Origin: Cylindrobasidium torrendii FP15055 ss-10
Lineage: Eukaryota > Basidiomycota > Agaricomycetes > Agaricales > Physalacriaceae
Reading direction: 5' to 3'
DNA length: 64,000 bases
Assembly: GCA_000934385.1 (NCBI GenBank)
Contig: KN880456.1
Span: 118,685 to 182,684 of the forward strand
Of this stretch, positions 45,481 to 56,720 are shown one piece after another. Positions within the stretch are counted from its first letter, which is position 1. Every line of letters starts with the position of its first letter. Below the pieces are notes generated by a model, which saw only the letters and a program-made list of their open reading frames with translations, was not told the DNA's origin and ran no database searches. The position numbers were made by a program, and so were the translations under genes.

Positions 45481-46290
45481 CCATGTCTAGCGATTAGTGC
45501 AAACGCAGATTGGGAGGTGTCGCTTACTGCCCGATTTGGAACGCGGTCGAGTCGGTATGCCAATGGAATCTCGCTCGCGTTCGTTCTTTGTATTTTGAAG
45601 AAGTACAGCGGCCAGAACGAAAGTGGACGTACGTAGACAGTCCTATGTCGAGAATTATGATTGTACGTGAACTGAAGGAGACAAAAAGGATAGAAAAAAC
45701 CAGGAAAAAACGCAATTGAACGCGATATTTGAGATCTTTGAATAAACCTGTCACATGCGTTCTGTGAAATTTTTGGACTGCTTGAGGATAGAAGAGACGT
45801 AAGCACCTTATCAGGCAACAGAACCCGAAGATAAGGAATGCTAATACATAGAGAAGAATATAGATGGCTGGAGCAGCGGCGAGGCAAACACCTACCGACA
45901 GTGGGTTGAGACAGATCGTTTGCCTATGTTCACTAACCAGCATAAGCAAAGCTTGCCGAGATAGGCTTTGAGCACTTGATGGTGTCGAGCCAGATGGTGT
46001 CGAGCCAGAATGAGAAAGTCAATGGGAGTACAATGCGTATACCACTCGACAGCAGCACACTTACTGAACAATAGCGGCGTGGAATCGTAGCGCTTGTTCG
46101 AAGACGCGATACGATTGATGCCACAGTATGTGGATGGTGGTCGCGGCGTTTCAAAGGGACAGCGTAGAAGGGCAAGAGAGCACACAAGCGCGATAATCTC
46201 CCTGCTCCTGAGTGACTTCTGAACTTTATTTCTTCACAGTGAATTGTAAAGACACAGCGAGACATTGAGTGTGTGAAGAGATAAAACAAG
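45481..46290 (-). pseudogene. Possible membrane-protein gene or relic
   Basis: On the minus strand, pieces rich in hydrophobic residues line up across a GTTAGT...GTAG intron at about 45890-45945: FWLDTI..KCSKPISASFAY, then AAAPAIYILLYVLAFLIFGF, and later FFLVFSILFVSFSS. They look like consecutive transmembrane helices. A 15-base tandem duplication at 45978-46007 (gatggtgtcgagcca twice) lies in the first piece. Upstream and downstream ends cannot be fixed and several stops intervene, so I treat it as decayed or unresolved. Confidence 0.25.
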
Positions 46291-47360
46291 AGGATTGCGG
46301 GGCGTGCTTAGTCTAAACCAAAACGGAAGAGATAGAACGATCTGAGTTCAGATTCAAGCGCTAGCACGGGCTCGCGATGCACCCCGAATCATTGAGGGTT
46401 CTGTCTTTGGAAGCGTGCTTCCCACGCATGTCGGCGCGGACAGTTCTTTGGCGCCCATGATAACCTGATAAGTTAGCTGGGATCGAACCACGAGAGTCAG
46501 CGTCATAAGCAACCCAATACGACTCCAGAGAGAAATCATGCCGACCAAGCGCATTGGATGCCACCAGTGCCTCTCCTCCACTTTTTTCTCCACAATGGTC
46601 CCATATTCATGCTGAGAAACGTACTTCCGGGGGCTGGAAGAGTCGTGAATGGGCCTCGTTGCCCGGCGCTTGTGTGCAGCGGTGGACACGGCCTTTGGTT
46701 CTCGGTTCAGTGTCCAAGCCACACAAAAGAGATATTAGATAGCCATTGTGCGCTTTGGTCACGGGAGGACACGGGGAGAAGAGCTGGGCCCACGAGTGCA
46801 CCGGCACCAGGCAGGATCGATGGGAAATCGATGCCTCGTGTAGGCGCTCGTCGCACCGTCATCCTAGGACGCTCTCGCACCGAAAGCTAAAGAAGGGCGC
46901 GCTACGGCGCAGCTCGAGTCGGGCATGAATGTGACTGTTAGGCCGGCGATGCTATTCGTAGGGGCGGTACAGTAGCGCGTGTCGTGAGAGACTCAAGCGC
47001 CTTCGTCGCGAAATTGTGATCCGTGATGACAAATAATTTGTCAGCAAAGCCAATGGGACTTTCGTGTTCGCCGCGTGCGGTTTGACAAACTACCACCAAC
47101 CGCCCTCAAGATTCGGGCTTCTACTTCAACTATTTCAAGACCGACAGGAGTGGACGGACGCGATGTTCCGTTCTAGTAGTATGCTCTGAATACCCATTGT
47201 TTTACGAGGTTTTTTCTTTGGTGCGTGATAACAGTTTTAGTCGATGGGTTCTCTTCTAAGCGCGAACGCAGAGCAGCACTCTTTAGCACCGATTTTCCCT
47301 TCATCCGGCACGCTTTTTCCCTTCTGATTGCATCGACACTTGTTTTGTATTTGGGATAAT
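46291..47360. other. ~1 kb spacer, no gene seen
   Basis: Open frames on both strands are unsupported. Confidence 0.35.
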
Positions 47361-48659
47361 ATGGAACCCTTCGCTGGGCGTCCAATGCCGGACGACGATC
47401 TCTTTGGATATACCACATCAACCTCCCCGACCCCGACATCTTCCCCTTCCTCATCATGTGCCGAAGATTCCCAGCATACACCATACCCATCCCCTCCAGC
47501 ATCCAACTCGCCGTTGAAGCACAGCGTGCCGCTGCCCAGCCGGACCACGCCACACCGAATGGCCGACGATGAACACGAAGATTTTGGCGCGACGGACTGT
47601 GACACGCCCAGCGGCCCCTGGCACACGTTCGGCGGCGTGCTTGACTCGCCAGCAGTCCACGTGTCCGGTCTCTTTGATCTACCGCCATCGCCACCCCAGA
47701 CGCCAGCCACCCCTCAAGACGTGCTCGACGAGGAGTTTTTTCCGGCGCCCATCGACCAGGATGACCTCCGTGATGGATTCTACTGCGAAAATGATGGCGG
47801 CGCATCGCTGTTTCCGGCGTCTCCGACGGCGTTCACACAGCCGCTGTCCCCACTCTCGCCAGAGTGGGACTGCAACTTCCTCGGTGGGATGGACATCGAC
47901 GAGCATTCTCAGCCGCTGTGTATGGAGAGTCCGACGATGAGCACTCACGATCTTCCCATGCACGACGATGACTCCATGCCATTGGACCCCTTCTCTCCCG
48001 ATTTCCAGCCATCTCATCAGTGTTTTGCAAGTGCCGCTCCTATGGCTTCCAGCGATAACCCTCTCGGGCTCGACCTTCTCGTCTCTGAACGCCCTAAGTC
48101 ACCAGCAATGGACTTCTTCACAGCGCTGGAATGCGCGCCCAAGAAGTCAGCTGATGTTGACCGTCTTCTGGCGCTTCGAATTCGTTCTCAAGAGGCCGAA
48201 CGTCGGGCACGACAAGCCGAGGTCGAGCATCTCGATGCTTATGGACGGGCAGAGGCCAAGCGAGAACGGAAACGGATGAAAGAGAGGTCTCGGGAGGTTG
48301 AGGCGCTGCTGCGTCTGAACTTGGAACCAGCGGCGGGAACGCCCTTTGTCCGCGCGGACTCTGAGCGTTATTCGCCATCGATTCCGAAGCGCAAGAAGGG
48401 CAGCAAGGTTATTCGCAGTTTGGATCAACTTGTGGCTCGGATGGTGATGCGAAGACGCGATTGTGAAGCTGTGGCAGTCAAGGGCGATAGAGGGCATGTT
48501 GGGCGCAGTCCGCTATGTCAGGTAGTGTCCGCGGACGACGTCGTTGAGGAAGAGGACGAGCAGATGGATATGGAGGAAGACGGGTTAGGTCTGGATCTCG
48601 ACGTCGACGCGTTTGGCCAGGACGATGACCCATGGACTATGAACTGTGCGGAGATATAG
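47361..48659 (+). CDS. Acidic Ser/Pro-rich protein with a basic coiled coil
   Basis: Intronless, 432 residues from the ATG at 47361. The first ~270 residues are disordered, Pro/Ser/Asp-rich, with many SPxxSP-like potential phosphorylation sites and DMD-type acidic stretches. From about residue 258 a charged helix follows (DVDRLLALRIRSQEAERRAR then AEAKRERKRMKERSREVEAL), resembling a basic-leucine-type or coiled-coil segment. Then come a KRKKG basic patch and SLDQLVARMVMRRRD. The C terminus is acidic. The layout (disordered activation-like region, basic helix, acidic tail) would fit a nuclear regulator, but there is no clear bZIP heptad. No family recognised. Confidence 0.65.
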   Translation: MEPFAGRPMPDDDLFGYTTSTSPTPTSSPSSSCAEDSQHTPYPSPPASNSPLKHSVPLPSRTTPHRMADDEHEDFGATDCDTPSGPWHTFGGVLDSPAVHVSGLFDLPPSPPQTPATPQDVLDEEFFPAPIDQDDLRDGFYCENDGGASLFPASPTAFTQPLSPLSPEWDCNFLGGMDIDEHSQPLCMESPTMSTHDLPMHDDDSMPLDPFSPDFQPSHQCFASAAPMASSDNPLGLDLLVSERPKSPAMDFFTALECAPKKSADVDRLLALRIRSQEAERRARQAEVEHLDAYGRAEAKRERKRMKERSREVEALLRLNLEPAAGTPFVRADSERYSPSIPKRKKGSKVIRSLDQLVARMVMRRRDCEAVAVKGDRGHVGRSPLCQVVSADDVVEEEDEQMDMEEDGLGLDLDVDAFGQDDDPWTMNCAEI

Positions 48660-49511
48660 CACCTCTCTTGTCTCCGTGCGTTCAACGCCAATTTGTGTTT
48701 TCTTTTCATCTCCTCGATCTATATGACCATATACATACAAACCTACATACAAATTTATATATATTTCTTCTTCGCCCATGCTTCATGTACATACAAATAC
48801 GATACGGCTTGTGCAGTTTTGGATGTACCATACTTAAATGAGATGATCTTTACTTTATAAATGTTGCCTTTGAGAGGATTCCGTTTTGCATAGCATGTAC
48901 ATAGTTTGTTTTTCGGAGTAACGCAACATCCATGAGCCTTGTAAGTCCACAACCACATCTACGGTATATTTCAAGGTTATCTGACCCTCGGACAGTGCAG
49001 AAGGTCCGCCCACGACCCGACGATTACGTGAGAGCCGAATGAGTTGATTCCTCTTTGCCTAGTCGGACGCGCGCCTTTGGACAACGACAGGATCAGAAAA
49101 ATTTCGAATAGCGTCGCTTTGCTCTCAGACGAGGTTGGAGTGTTTTTGCCCATGGCCGCTGGTAGCGCGGAATTCCGCTCTTCCATCGACGACCGAAAGA
49201 GGGTTCACCAGCATTAATATACGGTCATCTTGGGCTGTCGGAATGGTCATGCTCAAAGTGATACTCCAAAGTGGTGCTCGGCGCGTAGTCTGCGGATGGT
49301 CACGGTCAGGTTTCCCACTCTTGCAACGACGAACGAAGGCAGAGAAAGTTGGTTGGGGTCGGTTGAGTTCTACGAGGACGTCATCCTCCATCCCAGGATG
49401 TGTACAAAAGGCAAATGCATAGACGGGACCTCCAAGCAACTTACTTGAATTCACAGTGCGCGCTCCCATCGTTCTCGTCTTAATTCACTGACATGTTCAA
49501 TACAGTACTCG
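48660..49511. other. Intergenic; one weak minus-strand frame
   Basis: A 114-residue frame at 49125-49469 on the minus strand begins MGARTVNSSKLLGGPVYAFA; it has mixed codon character and no domain, so it is not called as a gene. Confidence 0.3.
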
Positions 49512-49772
49512 ATGCCTTCTTCTTCGACGACTTTTCCATCTGCAAAGGCCTTCCGCATGGCGGGATGGCCTCCCGCCTCAGAAGAGGCGTATGTTACCTG
49601 GATGCGAAAGCTTCACAGAAGGACCGCCCCGACGCCGTGAGGCTGGCTGAGGGGAGGTTCGTCCAGCTCCTACCTGCAATGAGTCCAGGACTTCAAAAAC
49701 TTCATCGAATCGGACGATGTGGTCTATTTGGAATTCGTTCGCATGTTCGAAGAGCTCAATGACGACCTGATG
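49512..49772 (+). pseudogene. Fragment resembling the N-terminal domain of PS-decarboxylase-like proteins
   Basis: The first piece (AFRMAGWPPASEEAYVTWMR then KLHRRTAP) and the second (49689-49772, DFKNFIESDDVVYLEFVRMF then EELNDDLM) look coding. Together they recall the helical domain found before the catalytic domain of agaricomycete phosphatidylserine decarboxylase-like proteins (W-x-R/K-x-L, then QEF..FIESD....MFE). The two pieces are out of frame with each other unless a weak donor (gttacc) is used, and nothing homologous follows the GTACGT donor at 49773. I read it as a truncated relic. Confidence 0.3.
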
Positions 49773-50423
49773 GTACGTCGTTTCGTGCCTCTTCGTCTAG
49801 CATAACGGTTTTTGACCCTTCTTCAACCCAAGAACTTCAAATATTGGTATAACTAAGACGGTAGTAAGACTAAGAGCCACACGATACGGGGTGTACAGCT
49901 GGTGTTCCATTAAATCAGTTTTTTTTTGTACAGGTCAAAGCCGGCCCTTACCATGAATCAATGAGTTGAGGCAAGTTCTTCAAGTGTGGTTTGTTTATGA
50001 GAGTGCGTCAGGTCATTGCTATCTAAGCTTGTTTGTAGCAGCAATTATCCTGTGTTTCACGCGTGAGGGGGGATACGCCTGGGGTACGCCGTATTGATGA
50101 ATCTGGCCTGACTGACAATGACCGTCTGCAAATCAACTCCGGATCACGGGCCGATGTAAGACGCTGATCGCCTGACCGCTGACAACTTGGACCCGCTCTT
50201 CCACATTCCAAGGTTGAACTAGGTTCAATCTAACTTCGCATCTTTCGGGACTACAGTCAATGAGAGGATCTCTTGGTTTATCTTCATCGCTGGTCTATAC
50301 CGCAACTATCATTCGAACAAGTCATTCGTAAATACAGGACGTCATTCTTCCGCAGCTCGCACCACCCACTGGATACTACCAGGCCCTAGTCTTAACACAC
50401 CAACAACATACACGTTGAACACC
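49773..50423. other. Intergenic, no gene seen
   Basis: No supported gene. Confidence 0.35.
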
Positions 50424-51607
50424 ATGGTATGTGTCTTCTTCCTCCTTGTCCGCTTGTACATCGCCCTTTTGTAACCTCCTGCACTGCTTGGGCATTTTTG
50501 CGCTGGCATATCTGGGCGGTGCAACATTCTGTACCGCCCACGCAACACCGCCCACATCACACCGCCCCAGTTCATCAATAATAATCCCTTATTATCCTCA
50601 CACAGGCCGCTTCGCCCCCAAACAAGATCGCCATGTCGAAAGCACTCGGAGCTGCATTCCTCAACCACCAGGTCGAGCAGCTTGAAAAGAGCGTTGTCAC
50701 CCGCCAGCCGCAACGCAGGCGCGAGGCCCCCAAGACCCCCGAACGTCAAAACGATAGGAAATCCCCGACAGTGCGGAGTTCGCTCAACCCGAGCCCGCGC
50801 CAGAACAGGGTTATGACTAAGAAGGATGCCGATATAGTCGTTGTGGATGCCAGCGTGCTCGTTCATGCGTTGGAACAGATGCGAAAATGGTGTTGCAACG
50901 GCCGTGAGGAGATTGTGATTGTCCCCCTTGAAGGTGCGTCCCTGTGGCCGGGTCATCCCAGACCTCTAATGTTATCCTCAGTCCTTAACACCCTGGATCT
51001 CCTCAAGCATGGCAGTACGGCCCTTGCACAGCGCGCACGAGAAGCATCCCGCCTTCTTGAGGCCCAAGTTGGCGCCAATCCTCGTATCCGCGTTCAGCAT
51101 GACGGGTCCTACGTGCCCTGGGACCATATCACATTCGCCTGCCCCGGCGACGACATCGAGGCCTCCCCAGAATGGCTGCGCCGCACGATCTGCAGTGCTC
51201 GCTGGGAACACGAGCACGGAGCAGAAACCCTCAAGACGGGCAATCCGCTCGAAGTTGTCATCGCTACATGCTCCACATCGGCCCCGCCCTCTCTCTCCGC
51301 GGAACGTGCGTCCGGCACCCTTGTTGCCAGCTGGGCCAAACGTGCATCCATCAAGGTTTGCGAAATCAAGGCTGGCCAGCTGGAGCATGCCCGGCGTGTA
51401 TCTGGCGAGCACATGCAGTCCAAGCGTCACAGTATCATCGAGGACAAACCAGAGCCCAAGAAACGCGACCCGCGGCCCCGTAACAAGTACAACGCTACTC
51501 ACGGGCACTCACGTCAGGAGCGCAGTCTGGTCGAACGTCCGCTGCCAGCTGTCGAGCCAACCAAGGTTATCCGCGTTCTTGCCCGCGGTGAGATGCTCCC
51601 ACCATGA
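50424..51607 (+). CDS. PIN-like domain protein
   Basis: Preferred exons 50424-50426, 50606-50933 and 50982-51607, 318 residues. The start codon (in a caccatgg context) is followed directly by an intron with GTATGT...CACAG; exon 2 continues in frame with AASPPNKIAMSKALGAAFLN. Without that exon, translation could start at 50633. The PIN fold is suggested by VVVDASVLVHALEQMRKW (conserved Asp near the end of strand 1), then EEIVIVPLEVLNTLDLLKHG and LAQRAREASRLLEAQV, and DDIEASPEWLRRTICSARWE. PIN domains are Mg-dependent ribonucleases or their inactive relatives (as in Nmd4/Smg6-type factors). An RNA-related nuclear or cytosolic role is inferred. The 48-base second intron has no stop and could be retained. 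Confidence 0.7.
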
Positions 51608-52307
51608 TTACAGTGATGATAGTCTCTCGTACAACACACACCGGTTATTCTAGGTGAGCAGCTCCTGTATCATCAGGTTTTCTTTTTGTTAACAGCAAGC
51701 GCAGATCCTCGTCCTTCTGCAGAAAGAGGGCGGTGGATTGAGCGACGAAAGGAACCAGCCGCCCCTTATGGTGGACATTGATGGGCCTCTCCTCCGCCCC
51801 TCGCCTACGCCTGTCTCGGACGTGCGAACTCGGATTCATGGCTGGCGTCAAGCCACCATTTTTTCCTTTCCCTCGATTTACCTATGCATTTCTTTTCTCT
51901 TTTTCCCCCCGTAAAACCCAATAAAAAATATGATTCGGCTCTATATATCAATGATATGCCATGTTTGCGCACGATGAATGGACACAGCGCGCAATTGTGT
52001 CCCAAATAGCAACGAAAACGATACCACATGCAATTGTGCTCGAACGATAACGTCTCAACGCACAATGTGAATCTGTCCCACAAAGCAATGGAGACGGCAA
52101 CCGGCTGTCTTCTTTTCCCAGGGCTTTTCAATAATGTGAGCGCACACATTCCCACTTGCTTGTTGTTTATTCTTGCCACAGGAACTATGCTTTTGTTCAT
52201 CATTTGTACATATAGCGTTTCCATCCAGAGCATCCTTCTATCACACTCACGACCCACGACGTCCGTTCACGACTCACCGCATATACTTAACAATTACCGA
52301 CGCTCGT
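51608..52307. other. Intergenic between PIN gene and kinase
   Basis: No gene. Contains 5' leader sequence for the kinase at 52308. Confidence 0.4.
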
Positions 52308-54082
52308 ATGGAAGCTCCTCCTGTACCAATAACTCGGGCCACTCTCGAGCCTGACCTTACGACCTACTACCTTCGTGCGCGCCCTGTTGCTATTCTGACA
52401 GTAGCGGCACTCGCCTACTCGATTCCCTTGGTACCCGTGCTGCTCTGTAGCATATACGCACTCTATGCGGCATACTGCATCCTTGCTGACAAGCCTGTCG
52501 CCCACGAAGAGATGGAGACCCTGGTGGGCTCGCCGCTACGCGAGTGGCGTGGGCGTTTAGCCAAGGACAATACACAGTCGACGGAGTATACCCAACCTCC
52601 ACGAGATTCTTTTCCTGAGATCAAGATTCATGTCGCGTCTCCGACTGTCACCAATATTCTATCATCAGCTCCGGAATCTGAGGCTGGGTGGTACAGGCCT
52701 GTTGATGAGTCGGCGCCCAAAGACGAGGACGAGGAGCCGGTATCTCAGCCGAAGAAATCACGCTACGAGAGTCAGCGCGGATTGTCTCTTGTCGTGAACG
52801 ACGTACCGTTCAAAGCGGAATGTTCTTATGTGCGGGAGGCTACATGTATCAGAGTGGATAGAATATCCCTTCAACCGCGAGTGGGCGCGGTCAAGCGCTT
52901 CAACATCTCCAAGGCGGCCTCAGATGACGACGAGGAGGACTTGTTGCACTTGTTGGGCAATTGGAAGGAGGAGCTTACTATCATCCGGAAAATACAGGAC
53001 GCAGAGAGTCCGTTCTTGTGTGAATGTCTCGGAGTCGTGCTCCCTAGTATGAGTGTTGAGGGCATGTTGTTTATGGTCAGTATATGCCACTGGTGGGATG
53101 CTACCCTTTGCTCATCATTTGGGTAGCCCTGTTATAGCACGACCATGGACGTGTATCTTGAAAGTCACGCATCGCAGTTTGCTTTGAATAGCAAGCTGCG
53201 CATGTTGGTTGAGACGGTTTGTCCCCACATTTCTCTTGGTATAATTCCTCGATGCTCACGGTACGCTGATCAGGCGCTCGGGATCCAAGCCCTTCACGCC
53301 ATGAACATCGTCCACTTTGATTTGAAGCCTCACAACGTCGCTGTGGATATGACAAGTGCTGATTCTCATGTCCGCATAATAGACTTTGGCTCTGCACTGC
53401 AATGTGAAAACGAGAATCTGCTTGTACCGAGTTCGGTCGCACAGAGGCATCCGGGCACAGAGGGATACCGCCAGCGATGGAGCCGTGAGGCGGACGTTGT
53501 GGAAGGGCGTCGAGTAGATATTTACTCGTTTGGGGTGATTATGTGGCAGGTTCTCACGCGCCATTGTGTACCAGAGAACATCAAGAACTGGGATGTTCGT
53601 TTCCAGTACTACAACCTGCGCGTCGAATACTAGACTGACAGTCCAATTCTTAGGTTGGAGATCGCGACGTCCCATATGCTCGCTGGTACTGGGGGATGGA
53701 CAATACCATCTCGTATCTTATGGCGGAGTATTCGATCGTGGATCCATTGTTTGCGGATTGGCTTCTCGATTATGTAAGACCGCGTTCTTCTGATTTTGCA
53801 CGGCACTCAGCGTGCCTTTAGGTTCTCGCCGACGATGGGCCATCACCATCTCTCGAAGAGATTCTTATGCATCCCCTCTTCGAGGACTTCCAGGACCATG
53901 AGCGTCTGGTTACAAACGCACGAAAAGGTAATCAAACACCCACCACCATTTTGGGCTTGCGCTGGACATACTGCTTTATAGATACGGCGAAATTCCGTGC
54001 GAAAGGACAGAGCGTTTTGACAGCCGAAATTTTGTCGCGCGGTTTAGCAGATGAAGACTGGCAGATTTCTGGCGAGGTGTAG
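52308..54082 (+). CDS. Atypical membrane-anchored protein kinase (second copy)
   Basis: Exons 52308-53075, 53127-53216, 53274-53594, 53654-53773, 53822-53927 and 53982-54082, in phase, 501 residues. A long hydrophobic stretch at ~25-55 (PVAILTVAALAYSIPLVPVL) suggests a membrane anchor. A linker follows, then the kinase domain. No glycine loop is visible; the lysine sits in GAVKRFNI (~192). The hinge (MLFM then PCYSTTMDVYLESH) matches that of the kinase at 983-2571. The catalytic loop is HFDLKPHN (~300), DFG is intact (IIDFGSA, ~322), and VDIYSFGVIMWQVL is the helix F region. HRD Arg is replaced by Phe. Relation to the other kinase is by domain order, hinge and loop. Exact substrates are unknown. 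Its 3' end faces the aldo/keto reductase gene 71 bases away. Confidence 0.82.
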
Positions 54083-54152
54083 CTATAATGTAAAGTGCTA
54101 TAGATACGATGCTATTCCTGCGTAATAGTTTTGTTGTTTGTCCATCTCATGA

Positions 54153-55484
54153 TTACTTTCCTGCTTCCGGCGAATCCTTCTCAACAAGCACCATTGCATA
54201 GTCAGGATATCTGTCACCATCCAACTCAATAGCATTTGCGGCTGCTCGAATTTCCGCTATCTCGTTTGCATCAAGCTGTACATTGTTTGCGCCTAGATTT
54301 TCTCGCAGATACTGTCCATAAAGCGTCAGAAGATCAAAACTTCGATGTAATGACCACGAACCTTCAATTTCTTCGTCCCCGGGATTGTCACGACGTTGTC
54401 CCCTTGTGCTGCGATCCAGGCAAGAGTGACTTGTCCTGGTGTCGCCTTGGAATGTCTGGCGCCGATGGACTTAAGCGTGTCAACCAGCTTCAGGATTTTT
54501 GGGAAGTTCCCTTTCGAGAATCTTTAGGGCGCGTAAGCAATGCGCTCCTGCAGACAAAGAGCCTCGCGGGCATCAATCTCACTTTGGAATATCCAATCTA
54601 TAATCACCCTTCTCGAAGTCATCTGGACTCGTGTACACTCCAGTGACCAGCCCTCGAGCGAGCGGAGAATACGCAACAACAGTGATTCCTAGCTCCCGAC
54701 ATACGTCGAGTCTCCCATCCTTCTCAATGTCGAGGTAGAGGGGAGAATACTCGACTTGGTAAGCAGAAATGGGATGCACGGCGTGCGCGCGGCGGATGTC
54801 CCTAGCAGTGCACTCGGACAGGCCAAGGTAGTTGATCTTGCCAGCTTTGACGAGTTGGGACATGGCGCTGACAGTCACTTCGATGGGAACATCGTTTGGT
54901 GGTCTGTACATGGCAGAATGAGAGCGCACGGGAGCTTCAGAATCATTAAGCTCACCGATGAAGGTAGTATAAATCGACACGATCCGTACCCAGTCGCTTG
55001 AGAGACTGGTTGAACTCCTTGAGCATATATTCGGGCGACCCGTCAACTCCATCGGCTGTGACACCGAACTTGGTCGCCAAAAAGATGTCGTCGCGCTTGC
55101 CTCGCTTCGCAAACCTTGATTCAACGGATTGAGTAAGAGATACACTCAATAGAAGCGAAGCGGAAGTATCGCCATTCAGGTATGCAACAAAGAACCTACC
55201 ACTTCCCGAGAAGCTCTTCGGAGTCGCCATAAACATCTGCTGTATCCCAGTGTCGGCAACCAGCTTCATAAGCAGCGTCGAGGACCTTGGATGGCAATGA
55301 GCATTAGTGCCACGCGCGGGGAGGGGAAAATAGAGTTCGAAAGTCTCTTCAAGGATAGAAAACAAACCTTGAGACGCTCCTCGTCCGTTCCGACGACACC
55401 GTAGTGCGCACTGATACCCATGGCACCGAACCCAATGGGACCCACGGAGGTGCTTCCTATCTTGCGTACCAAGGTCGAAGTCAT
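54153..55484 (-). CDS. Aldo/keto reductase
   Basis: Minus-strand exons 55368-55484, 55200-55285, 54956-55114, 54583-54903, 54362-54521 and 54153-54311, in phase, 333 residues. The TIM-barrel tetrad is visible: D53 and Y58 (WDTADVYG), K83 (ATKFG) and H120 (YYLHRPP). [19 protein letters not shown] and [16 protein letters not shown] are barrel strands. [15 protein letters not shown] then VVTIPGTKK is the NADPH-binding part. The family converts aldehydes and ketones to alcohols with NADPH; the layout matches the fungal pyridoxal-reductase-like/AKR13 group, so pyridoxal or a small aldehyde is plausible. No targeting signal. All six junctions are consistent, so it appears functional. Confidence 0.93.
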
Positions 55485-55734
55485 GGTAGCTGTGGATGGG
55501 GAATAGGACGATGACTGGTAGCTTCTGTCTCACCTTGTCAAGTTTTATAGCGTTTGAAGATAGGCACGTCGAGTCACTGATAAGTTGGATCGCGTCAGTC
55601 GTGCTCATTTTCTGAGAGCTGGGAGACGTCAGCCTCTTTGGCCGTGGCCGCAATGAGCGTCGGACATATGAATTATCCCGACATCATCACAAGACTCAAG
55701 CATGTACTTAGGTTGCAGTGGCTCAGCAGAGAGC
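55485..55734. other. Upstream region of the aldo/keto reductase
   Basis: No gene. Confidence 0.35.
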
Positions 55735-56270
55735 TTAGGTTAGAACGCGGCTAGCCTCTGCCAATGAATCCAAGATCTTGACTGGACTTGATGAATGTTC
55801 TCCAACATATAGCAGAACGGGCTCACGATATGTTAGACGCTGCGACACGCCATTGGAGAATTGCTTTGGATCAAACTTCAGAGCTTCATAGGTCGATATC
55901 CCACTGTGCGTGAGTACGTTCTCTTCGATGTCCATAAGCGATCTCGCCGTACAGGATTTAGACAAAGCCAAGGTTTACCCCCAACACCTTGAGATCGTCG
56001 GTACGAGCAAACAAGCTGTCTTTTGACCGAATCGCGGACCCTGCTGAACTAGTCTAACACGGCACTCGTCGGCGATTGGTGTGCGGAGACCTTGTCGATG
56101 TATCAGCGCAGCTTGAAGCTTGAAAAGTGAGTCCGCTATGGGATCTGGAAGAACGAACAGAAAAGAGGAGTGAAGAGCGGTAATTATTCCAGACGCGCCC
56201 GACGCGTTCATGAGCGTAGCGTACGGGCTTGAGGCAAGGTATCTATCGAGTGTCCCAGTCAATGGCAATT
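55735..56270 (-). other. Unresolved coding-like segments
   Basis: On the minus strand, one piece reads YLASSPYATLMNASGASGII then ADSLFKLQAALIHRQ, another (another frame) TSSAGSAIRSKDSLFARTDD then LKVLGVNLGFV, and a third DIEENVLTHSGISTYEALKF. They may be exons of one gene or a decaying gene; I could not join them in phase or assign a family. Confidence 0.25.
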
Positions 56271-56372
56271 ATGGAAGATTGTCCTACTTCCGGCGCGTAT
56301 TCATACCAAATCCCGAGAGGATATAAGCAACATCGACACGTATGAGGTCAAGCAAAACAAAACAGAGTCCTC

Positions 56373-56720
56373 CTACTTCTTCGTCTTCTTCTTTGGTTGC
56401 GGGGAAAGCGCACCAGACAAGGTCGAGTAACTCGACACCCTGACCTGGTGCGCCGGTTGAATGAATCCAGGATTGCCTTCGTATCCATATCCGGGTGTCG
56501 TATTCCGCGGAAGGGTGATAAAGCCAGACCTTAGCTGTATGCAATACCAGCATTGAGCGAACGTACAGCGTAGGTGATGGTCAGGGTGGTTCATTTGGAT
56601 GTGAACGATGATGTTCGAGTAGAGTTCCGACTCGTTGGGCGAGGACGTGATCCATTCGCAGTTTCTGCACGCATAGGCACACCTACGCAAAGGACAGTCA
56701 GCATCAGAGGGATTGGGCAT
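56373..56720 (-). CDS. Small Cys/His-containing protein, partial model
   Basis: A minus-strand frame of 115 residues. A Cys/His-rich piece (RCAYACRNCEW then IVHIQMNHPDHHLRCTFAQC) could bind zinc, and the tail ends in a basic KKKTKK. A good acceptor (ctttgcgtag) lies directly before GTGTGCC at about 56676, so the real gene may enter this exon from upstream and the ATG at 56720 may be wrong. The YACRNC element occurs in Rpb9-type zinc ribbons, but the rest does not follow that family. Function unknown. Confidence 0.4.
   Translation of the reverse strand: MPNPSDADCPLRRCAYACRNCEWITSSPNESELYSNIIVHIQMNHPDHHLRCTFAQCWYCIQLRSGFITLPRNTTPGYGYEGNPGFIQPAHQVRVSSYSTLSGALSPQPKKKTKK

Noticed and set aside
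46354..46722. 122-residue minus-strand frame with one hydrophobic segment
   Set aside because: No splice support, mixed codon character, overlapping plus-strand frames equally open.
50342..50956. 204-residue minus-strand frame
   Set aside because: Antisense to the PIN gene, no domain, poor codon character.
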